64,000 nt of DNA from Amoebophrya sp. A120 (lineage: Eukaryota; Sar; Dinophyceae; Syndiniales; Amoebophryaceae), in assembly GCA_905178155.1 (NCBI GenBank), contig CAJINV010000001.1, positions 15,066,142-15,130,141 of the forward strand, given 5' to 3'. Below the pieces are notes generated by a model, which searched no databases, had not been told where the DNA came from, and worked only from the letters and a program-made list of their open reading frames with translations. Position numbers and translations under genes: made by a program. This document shows, one piece after another, positions 52,301-59,055 of this stretch. Position 1 is the first letter of the stretch. The number at the start of each line of letters is the position of its first letter.

Positions 52301-53252
52301 AAGACAAACTGACGATTGACACGCTGTGCCGGAAGCTGGACAAGAAGAAGGAGCAGGCCGTGCGGCACTGCCACGAGTTCGTGACCGACATTTTCGGCAA
52401 AATCTTCAGCACGGTGCTCCCGGGGGCGGATGCGAAGCTGGCTATCCCGGAGGGCATGACGGAACAGGAGGGCCTGGAGATCCGGGTTGCCTTCGGGGGC
52501 GTGTGGAAGAAGAGTTTGATCGAGCTCTCGGGCGGGCAGCGGTCGCTGCTGTCCCTGTCTCTCATCCTCGCACTGCTGCGGTACAAGCCCGCCCCGGTCT
52601 ACATCTTGGACGAGGTGGACGCGGCGTTGGACATGAGCCACACGCAGAACATCGGAAAAATGATCAAGGAGCAGTTTCCGGATTCCCAGTTCATCATCGT
52701 GTCGCTGAAGGAAGGGATGTTCACCAACGCGAATGTTCTCTTCCGCACCAAGTTTGTCGGCGGCGTCTCCCAGGTGGACCGAGAAGAAGGCGGGGCCGTG
52801 CAAGAGAAGAGGAAAAAAGAAGAGCAAAGACGCCGGGCAGCACTCGCAGCGGAGCAAGAAGAGGCGGAAGAGGATATCACACAGAAACTTCGACTTCTAG
52901 CCGATGACTTTTATGCCAGGTTCGTTACATACAGTTTGCATTGATGTTGAAGACATGTGAAGATGCGGATTCTTGTTCGCAGATTTTGTTATGCACATGT
53001 CATCAGGTTGTAGTGCGCTTTGGGATGGGAGTAAGGCGTACTGCATTTGGATAGGGAGTTTTCAGATTGATCATGCTAGCGTGTTTCTATGTGATAAGTG
53101 AGGAGGAAGAGGAGGACGAGGAGCTGGACGCGCAAGATGCCGGCCCGGACAAAAAGAAGCAGAAAACCTCTATTGCGGAGAGCAAGGCGAAGCGAAATAG
53201 TGCCGAAGGCGCGGGCGGAGGCGATCACAAGGCCAAGCGGGCGAAGGTCTGA
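43374..53252 (+). CDS. SMC2: structural maintenance of chromosomes protein 2 (condensin), intron-dense
   Basis: ATPase core subunit of condensin, paired with SMC4. N-terminal [15 protein letters not shown], Walker [10 protein letters not shown] (32-40), LVYKQGQAG, and [18 protein letters not shown] are SMC2-specific. The hinge is encoded at 47642-48198 ([20 protein letters not shown]), followed by [13 protein letters not shown]. The C-terminal head has [26 protein letters not shown], the signature [19 protein letters not shown] and Walker [21 protein letters not shown]. Exons to the hinge (43374-43684, 43940-43996, 44181-44299, 44476-44624, 44956-45028, 45291-45412, 45691-45888, 46178-46442, 46710-46739, 46961-47057, 47400-47461, 47642-48198) make 680 codons in frame. 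The tail exons (51526-51599, 51878-52051, 52263-52874, 53102-53252) make 336 codons plus stop. A coiled-coil exon at about 50450-50961 is clear. Coding between 48642 and 50450 is only partly resolved. Twelve introns are introners; five others are GT-AG. Confidence 0.93.
43685..43934. mobile_element. introner element, family E
   Basis: 250 bp. Ends are inverted copies over about 40 bases: left TATGGCGGTGCTGAAACGCT then CTCAACTGTTACGTGA; right TCACGTAACAGTTGAG then AGCGTTTGGGCATCCCATA. Flanks GTGAT and GTGAG (4/5). Excision gives the SMC2 sequence [19 protein letters not shown]. It contains TTGCATGACAAAT. Confidence 0.85.
43997..44175. mobile_element. introner element, family B
   Basis: 179 bp. 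Left TATCATACAGAAAAAAGCAG, right inverted copy ending CTGTGGGATA. Exact direct repeat GTGCA (43992-43996, 44176-44180). Excision gives [13 protein letters not shown] in SMC2. Confidence 0.88.
44300..44470. mobile_element. introner element, family B
   Basis: 171 bp. TATCACACAGAAAAAAACTG on the left; CAGCTTTTTTCTGTGGGATA on the right. Exact repeat GCTGT (44295-44299, 44471-44475). Excision gives [16 protein letters not shown], the expected SMC2 motif. Confidence 0.93.
44625..44950. mobile_element. introner element, family F
   Basis: 326 bp. TAGGAAAGGGAAAAGCGC on the left, GCGCTTTTCATTTTGATA on the right, with an inner CCAGAACTGG block also inverted. Exact repeat AGAAG (44620-44624, 44951-44955). 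Excision gives [13 protein letters not shown]. It starts TAGG rather than TATC, which places an in-frame stop directly at the insertion point. Confidence 0.8.
45029..45285. mobile_element. introner element, family A (subfamily with the 51110 copy)
   Basis: 257 bp. TATCAAATGCAACTAAGTAT then GGTCCTCTGGAAG; right end CTTTCCAGACCTAG then TTTGCATTGGATA. Exact repeat CGCAC (45024-45028, 45286-45290). Excision gives [15 protein letters not shown] in SMC2. The interior shares TCATGCCTATCCTG and GGGTGGCAAA with the copy at 51110. Confidence 0.88.
45413..45685. mobile_element. introner element, family G, with internal palindrome
   Basis: 273 bp. TATGCAATCGAAAATTTTG on the left; AAATTTTGATTGCATA on the right. 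Flanks ACTGG and AGTGG (4/5). Excision gives [14 protein letters not shown]. It contains a perfect 23-bp inverted repeat with one central base at 45596-45642. Confidence 0.8.
45596..45642. repeat. perfect 23-bp inverted repeat (hairpin)
   Basis: Left arm 45596-45618 (TGCACGAGAACTACCG then AAGTAAA), centre C at 45619, and right arm 45620-45642 is the exact reverse complement. It lies inside a family G introner in SMC2. Confidence 0.95.
46443..46704. mobile_element. introner element, family A
   Basis: 262 bp. TATCAAATGGAACAATGTCT with GGGTCTGGAAG; right CTCCAGACCCAGAC with TTTGCATTTGATA. Flanks TCCAA and TCCGA (4/5). Excision gives [14 protein letters not shown]. In sense relative to SMC2, whereas copies at 4685, 18977 and 23821 are antisense to their genes. 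Confidence 0.88.
46740..46955. mobile_element. introner element, family H
   Basis: 216 bp. TGTGAGAGTGCACAACTC then CCCCTCCCCCTCATTTGTC; right end GAGGGGGAGGGGG then AATTGTGCACTGTCATA. Flanks GAAGA and AAAGA (4/5). Excision gives [14 protein letters not shown]. It contains TTTGTCATGCAAAA twice. The mini-exon between this and the previous introner is 30 nt (46710-46739). Confidence 0.82.
47462..47636. mobile_element. introner element, family B
   Basis: 175 bp; terminal inverted repeats of about 54 bp make up most of it (TATCACACAGAAAAAAGCTG and CAGCTTTTTTCTGTGTGATA at the tips). Exact repeat GGAGG (47457-47461, 47637-47641). Because the repeat ends AGG, this is the one introner here whose excision can be read as GT-AG. 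Confidence 0.94.
48394..48636. mobile_element. introner element, family A
   Basis: 243 bp. TATCAAATGCGGATATGTCT with GGGTCTGGAAAG; right CTTCCAGACCCAGAC with TTGCCTTTGATG (terminal A to G). Flanks CGGTT and CGGCT (4/5). It follows the SMC2 motif [10 protein letters not shown] immediately. Confidence 0.82.
48642..50449 (+). other. SMC2 coiled-coil region with unresolved introns
   Basis: Only pieces fit the SMC2 C-terminal coil: SKDNNKLEN at 48642, [20 protein letters not shown] at about 49320-49393, and possibly [16 protein letters not shown] at about 49980-50030. The rest behaves as intron. At 49394 a left end like family H (TATGAGAGTGCAC then TCTCCCTCATTTGCCATGC) has no visible matching right end. 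Confidence 0.5.
51110..51524. mobile_element. introner element, family A, inserted at a 3' splice site
   Basis: 415 bp, the longest copy. TATCGAATGCGAATGTGTCT with GGGTCTGGAAG; right CTTTCCAGACCAAGACATTT to GCATA. Exact repeat GTTCG (51105-51109, 51525-51529). The left repeat covers the G of a TTCAG acceptor, so the element lies 4 nt into the exon. The right copy recreates TAG before TTCGATCGG. Confidence 0.85.
51600..51872. mobile_element. introner-like element, family I
   Basis: 273 bp beginning TATGCAAGGCG and ending GCCGGGTTATA, with weak inverted ends. Exact repeat TGGTT (51595-51599, 51873-51877). Excision gives [14 protein letters not shown], the expected SMC2 motif. Confidence 0.75.
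52875..53096. mobile_element. degenerate introner, family B-like
   Basis: 222 bp. TATCACACAGAAAC at left and GTTTCTATGTGATA at right. Flanking 5-mers are poorly conserved (GAGGA, AGTGA). Removing it plus 5 bases joins two acidic stretches of SMC2 in frame ([13 protein letters not shown]). Confidence 0.6.
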
Positions 53253-54106
53253 GGTGGTCAGCACTATCGGAGTCCAAAGAAAACGATGCTATTCCTGTCG
53301 CGCTTTTACAGATGAAACTTTTACTTTTCACAAAATCAGCAAAATATCGACAATTCTATTTAAGCTTGAGCAGAACTCTAGAATGCAGAACCGATCATCG
53401 GGCGGTTCACCAAAATTCAAAGAGCTAAGGGTACGAGCGGATACGGATTTTTATCGAATTTACGAGCTGCACAATCCACAAAGCTGGATGAAGTGCTCAG
53501 ATTGAAAAGCTGAGAAGCTGCTGAGTTGCAGAAGAGTTGTAGCCGCTGCTTCTCCTGGTGTATTCTTTTGTTGCTGCTCAGATCCGGTGTTCATCCGTGG
53601 GCATACAGCGTTTTGTGTTTCCGGAGGATTTCAAGACAACTGCAGCATCTAACTGTGTCGGTTTCAGATGGTTGGTTTGTCGATCATGTTTTTTAGAACC
53701 ACGAGAATGGCTGGGAGCGAATCTCTTGTGAAAAATGCTGTGAACTGGAGCGGGTAGATGCAAAATTGAAAAGTTGCCTTGAGTTTGTTGGAGTTCTTCC
53801 GGATGATCGGCAGGCCAGTGGCGAAATAATATGTAATTGCCTACTGAATCTCTTTAATGTCTACCCCATAGTTTTAGTTTCGTTTTGTCGCAACATGAAG
53901 TAGTCCCAACCTGCTCTGTACGTAGTACAGATTGAGAAGTGTTGATCACAAACTAGGTTGTAAGCGTATAATCAGCGGTTTAGATGATGATCCTGCCACA
54001 ACTTGGCTTCGAGATCATGCTGACCGTGCAGCGTTTAGACAGATAGGGTAAGAACCAGTAAACAGCCCCATACCTCCACCAGCCGCACGAAATCTATAAA
54101 CCAAAA
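53253..54106. other. intergenic
   Basis: About 850 bases downstream of SMC2. No supported gene or RNA. Confidence 0.5.
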
Positions 54107-54559
54107 ATGTCGCTGTGGGGGCCGCGCAGTCCGGCGCAGCAACCCAATTTCGCCACTCAGTTTGGGATTGTTCAGGAGCCGTATGCGCTGGCCAGTCCTT
54201 TGCTCGGGCCGTCCCCGCGCGTCGACGGCCAAACCCCGAACCCGGGGTACGAACCCGTGACGGCCGACGACGTGCGGCGTGACCTCCCAGTGCCAGCGGC
54301 GCTTCGTGACAGCAACGCGGTAACGAACAGCCGGTACGCTGCGGCGGATGAGGCGTATACCGCATCACAAGTTCTTTTCCAGGCGGTGCAGAAAGCCGCG
54401 TCTCTACTCATCGGGACCTTTCTCATGCTGATACTCCTCTTGTTCGCGATCGCGTTTCTGTTTTACGGCTCCGAGCACATGACCGACAAAGCCGTCGATA
54501 GGCTCGGCGGCAGTGTCAGGGACGGGTTCGGGGGTCCAGGCGGCCCACCGGCGGTGTGA
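54107..54559 (+). CDS. small single-pass membrane protein, 150 aa
   Basis: Not recognised. The ATG follows AAACCAAAA. The N-terminal ~95 residues are soluble and Pro/Ala-rich (GPRSPAQQPNFATQFGIVQE, SPRVDGQTPNPGYEPVTADD). One strong transmembrane helix spans about 98-121 (LLIGTFLMLILLLFAIAFLF), and a short Gly-rich tail follows (RLGGSVRDGFGGPGGPPAV). No signal peptide, so it is likely a type II or tail-anchored-like protein with the N-terminus in the cytosol. It has no internal repeats. It is one of two plus-strand genes here with a single central or N-terminal membrane segment and no signal peptide (see 59056-61352); no homology between them is seen. Confidence 0.6.
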   Translation: MSLWGPRSPAQQPNFATQFGIVQEPYALASPLLGPSPRVDGQTPNPGYEPVTADDVRRDLPVPAALRDSNAVTNSRYAAADEAYTASQVLFQAVQKAASLLIGTFLMLILLLFAIAFLFYGSEHMTDKAVDRLGGSVRDGFGGPGGPPAV

Positions 54560-55521
54560 TAACATTCTTGGTACAGCAGAAACAAGATCAAGTGTCGTTA
54601 TTTTGTGGAAAACAGTTGTGTAGAGGCTGCCACGACACGAATCTGGTGTTAATGTCCGGAACAATAGATGCAGTTCTCAAGCGGCATTTCTAAGGAAGAT
54701 GACGCCCCGGATTGATGTGTAGGATATGTTTGCTTCGCATCGCACAGTTTTTCTCCTTTCGAAGAAGCGCGAAACAGAAAATGAAGCTGTAGATAGCCCC
54801 GGAAAAGTTGGAAGATAAAGAACTATTGCGAGAAGAATTTTATTTCCCTCCGATGTACAATGAGTATTGAACACAGATGAAGTCCAATTCCAAAAGACGT
54901 GATGAAGTGATAGACAGTTGTCCCGACAATGATCTACAGAGGGGCTGCGCGCACCTTGAACCAGCACAGCAGCCTAGTGTTAGTACTGTGATGTCGGACT
55001 GTTTTCATGCCCATTTTCAAACAGAAATCGTTGGATTCATGTTGAAAAAGGAACCAGGATCAGGAACACAGCGAAGAAGATCTGGTAGATCAAGGGTCGC
55101 TAATGAGCTGAACAACAAACATGAGCTTTGGAGGTTCGACAAAGGTCCAGCATGGTTACTGTGACGAATCACTGAGTGTGTCCTGATTTTCGATCGAAAA
55201 CCAGCAATACATAGGTCTTAACGAAAAAGTCGTTTTGTTTCTATCATGAAATTTCAGAAAATCAGAATATTGTTTTGCTTCAGTATGCTCGATGGATAGT
55301 GCCCCACCCCCAGCATTAACCAAGGGCAAAGTCGACGCCCGCCATGGATGTGCGGTGCAGTGGCGTCCACGGTGTGTAGGATTTCTGAGTATAAGTGACG
55401 AAAAACGTACATCATTGAATTGATAAGAGCAGCGTCCGCGAGCCACCGGATCGCTTACTCATGAAGGTAAAATAGCATTATCGAAAGTTTGCCGTTGCAT
55501 TCATCAAACCAGACGAAAGAC
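54560..55521. other. intergenic, about 960 bp
   Basis: Contains a 95-codon plus-strand frame at 54877-55164 without domain signals. No gene called. Confidence 0.45.
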
Positions 55522-58292
55522 ATGCGCGCTCTTGGGACAGCACTTATTACTTTCTTCGCCCCATGCGCGGTGTCGGCGTTGCGCCTTGGCATCGGTGCAG
55601 CGGGCGCGGACACTGTTTCAAGTGCCGGTATGCGATCGCCGGGGGAACACGAATCGGGCAGGCATGCACCCGATCCGGCCGAACAGCAAGGTGATGTGGA
55701 AGAAGCATTACTTCAGCAAAATTCAGCAGCACAGGGGCCAAAAGTCCCGATCCCACGCATTTTCGGGATTCCTCGGCCGCCGGAAGCCAATACTTGCTAC
55801 TTGAACGCTGCGCTGCAGGCCTTTTTGCGGTTTCCGCCAGTCTTCCGCCGACTTGCACGGTTCTGCCAGAAGGATGTTTCCCAGAAGGATGAAAACGACC
55901 CGGCGCACGGTTTCGCCTACTCCTTCTGTCAGATCTATTCCCGTTCCGTCGAACCTGGAGACGCAGGCGCAACAGCTGTGGTAAAAGCAGTCCAGGAGTG
56001 GCAGAAGCAGGTTTTTGCGGCAAAGATCGCGATCGACGGCAAAGACGCCAATGGCACACCACGCTGCTTGGATTACGGGGAACAGCAAGAGAGTAACGAG
56101 ATTATCCAGCGGATTCTGATGGAAGTGCAGAAAAAGAGAAACGGGAAAACTGATTCGCTCGAAAGCGTCTTTTCCGGGCTAGAAACGCAGAAACAGATGC
56201 GGCCGGCGAAGAGAGATCCCACGACAGGGCAACTCATTCCGACAGCTTCGGACTGCGTCGAGTTTTCACCGCCGCAGCCCCAGCACCTCGCAATTCAGCC
56301 TAATGGTGAAGTAGACACACTGGACGGGCAAGCGTTGATCGGGAAGAACTTTGTTCAGTCCTTTGACACGGATGCGAACACCCGGTGGAAATGGCACGAA
56401 AACCCGGTCTGCAAAAGCGAAACCGCCGACCGAACTGTCATAACAGAGAAAATCTCTTCGTTGCCGCCCTTCGCCCTCACGGTCGAAGTGCAGAGAACCT
56501 CACGCCACAGCTGTACAGCAACCGGCAGCTGTGACAAAAATAGTTCCCGCGTCGCCTTGCCGTTGCAGCTGGAGATTCAGCCCGAGTGGATGGTTGATGA
56601 AGATGACAAGAGCAGTACCAAGCCAGCCTCGTCGGCCATTTACCTTTTGCGTTCCTTCACCACGCATTTGGGACAGGGAGGGAACGCCGGACACTACGTA
56701 GCGTACGCGCGCGTTGCAGAGGAGGAGGGAGTCGAATCGGAGCCGCATGAGCGCTGGTTTCTATTCGATGACGCGAAAACGACCGCTCTTGACAGCATCT
56801 ACCCGGTTTTGCACTCGCCGAGCACAATGGCGGAAATACGCTATGCATTTTACGAGCGGGCACCGGAGGGGTACGTGAAGAGAAAAGAGCCAGAGGTGCC
56901 GGTAGTTCCGTTTGTGCCGCGAAGCGAACGTGTTGACAGGGGAAAAATCGCGGCCGCGGCAAATGTTCCTGCGCAGAAATCGCAAGTCGAGTCTGTGGTC
57001 GGGGGTGCATGGTCGCTTAAGGGTCTTCTCGGATTTGGAAAGCAGCCAAATCCTCCTGCACCGACTGTTACGAAACAAATTGTGTCGAGGAAACAGAAGC
57101 GCAAGAGGCGGCACGGTCTCTCCTGGACGTTGTCGTGTCCAAAACGCAGACGTACCCTCGATGCAGGTAAAAACGCGCTCATGGAAATCGCAGAACAGAG
57201 CCGCAGCAGGGAACAAGTGGGACCGGAAGGCAGGAACAATGACTCCCCACAGAAAGAACAATGCAAAAACATCGCAGAGGCGGAGGCGAGGGAACAAACC
57301 CAACAAGGCGAAACCGAGCCGCCTGATGAGCCACAGGCTTTTGTCGGAGACGGATTGCCCCCCTCCGATGGTTCGCCGGGTAGTGCCCGGAAGTGGCCAT
57401 CAACCGGACCGGCTCAGGGAGAGGACTTCTGCCTCGAACGAGTTTCAACGCGATTCTCCAGACGTAAGGAGACGCCATCGGAGGTTCTCGTTTTGGAAAC
57501 CGCATCGGCAGATATCCTGAGTAAAAACGTCCCCACACCAGAGTTGTCATGCAGATTTGCAATGACAGGAACATTTGTAATGCGCATCGCCAGGAGAGGC
57601 ATTTTTCGTCGTGTTTTGGAATTTGTAATGCTGTAAACAGGATGAGCAGATGGATTTCTGGTGCAGCTGGCCTTGCGAACCTGCACTACACTACGGACTG
57701 CAACTTGTGATGCGTGACCCCCAAAAGTTCTAGGTTTGTGTTGCAAAATCCCCATCTTGACTCTGGTGTGGGGACGTTCTTACTCAGGATAGCAGAGGAG
57801 GGATCATCAAATGTGCCGGACACGTCGAAGAAACGTAAGCAATTCACGTCGCGCTCCACTTCGCCGATCAAGGTTTGCTCCCCTTTCAAGCATTTGACGC
57901 CGGTGGGTAGAGCCAGACAGAAGATGAACTGCAAGTTTTGCGGGACGGTAAGTTTCCCCCTTCCGGACGCAATGACCGGGGACCGTCGTAGTCCTGCTCC
58001 AGGCAGCGCGATGTAGCACGAAGAGAAGCACGCGAATGGAGAGTTCGTGCAGCTTGGACGAAAAGGACCTTCGCATGCGTGGAAGCCGTTGGAAGAAGAT
58101 GGACGGTTTCCGAGTAAATGGGAAAAACGAATAATTCCACCTACAGATCTGGTCCGTGGAGGACATTTGCGTTGCCGTAATCACGCAAAGTGTGGGAAGT
58201 CGTGGGCGTGGCCGCGTGGGATAAGCTACACTGCCGGCGTCAACAAAAAGAAGGCTTTCGAGAAGCACGTAAGGGCCTGCAGCTCTGTGTAA
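55522..58292 (+). CDS. ubiquitin-specific protease (C19) with signal peptide and C-terminal Cys/His motif
   Basis: Deubiquitinase of the USP/UCH family, 805 residues from exons 55522-57512, 57797-57947 and 58017-58292. The start is the ATG of MRALGTALITFFAPCAVSAL, a convincing signal peptide; an upstream TTG is ignored. The catalytic Cys box is EANTCYLNAALQAFL (Cys92). The His box GHYVAYAR lies near residue 390, followed by RWFLFDDAKTT with the acidic residue. The insert between boxes is short, so this is a compact USP. A basic, disordered region follows. The C-terminal part has NCKFCG and LRCRNHAKCGKSWAW with HVRAC, a likely zinc-binding module similar to BED/transposase-type fingers, joined through a family C introner and a GTAAGT intron. 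A secretory leader on a deubiquitinase is unusual and raises the possibility of export to the host. Confidence 0.8.
57513..57791. mobile_element. introner element, family C (sense to its gene)
   Basis: 279 bp, TATCCTGAGTAAAAACGTCC to ACGTTCTTACTCAGGATA. Exact repeat GCAGA (57508-57512, 57792-57796). Same length as the copy at 7948 and collinear with it. Excision gives ETASAEEGSSNVPDTSKK. Implied borders with this repeat are AT-AG, not GT-AG. Confidence 0.93.
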
Positions 58293-59055
58293 AGTAGAAG
58301 AATATAAAGATGTAGGATAAAGGCTAAGGCAGGAAGTGCACATTCGTGCCAACAAGTGAGTCAGATTTTTACCCGATGCGAAGGGCTTTACAGTTGCTGT
58401 AGTCAAACTTTCGAGCTAGCCTTACTCTGTGTGTAAGATGTTGTGAAATAAAGCTTTTCGAAAGGACCGGCCGTTCAGGGCAGGGATCGCGATGCTTAAA
58501 TAGAATAGTGTTTTGATTGCTGCGCGTGTTTACGTGTAACCAGAAACTGAAAGACCTTATTTCTGTACAGTTTTCAACTCAAAGGTAGACGTGGATCAAT
58601 TTTTCAGCCTCTTGAAGTCGAATTGCGGTGAACGTCTCAATTGGAGCACTGGATCCATTTCCAGCATTCGATCAGGGATCACTGTCTGCTTTTTTTTGGC
58701 ACCAACCTGCCAGACTTTTTTTTGTTCCGCTCCTCCTGCCACTGCGGCGAGATGATCACAAGCGAGAAAACGATCCCCGGCGTCGCACCACATTGAACTA
58801 ACAACTTACATGTACTTTGGCTTCGCAACCGTTTTTTTCTTTCGCTGGTGTTGCTGTACTTAACAAATAAAACTTCGCACAAATTAGTCTGTGCTGTGAT
58901 CGACGTCTTTCTCCTTCCAATGCCTTGAGTAGAACCTCAAGTGTTGTACGTTTTCTACTCCGTAGTTCGTGGACCAAACATTCGACTTTACCTTAGAGCT
59001 TTAAACTTCACACAATAACAACTGCAGCGTAGTTTCGACACGCAGCATTTCCAGG
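58293..59055. other. intergenic
   Basis: 763 bases between plus-strand genes. No supported feature. Confidence 0.5.

Noticed and set aside
54877-55164. 95-codon plus-strand frame
   Set aside because: Real ATG and correct strand, but polar low-information composition and no other support. Left as intergenic.
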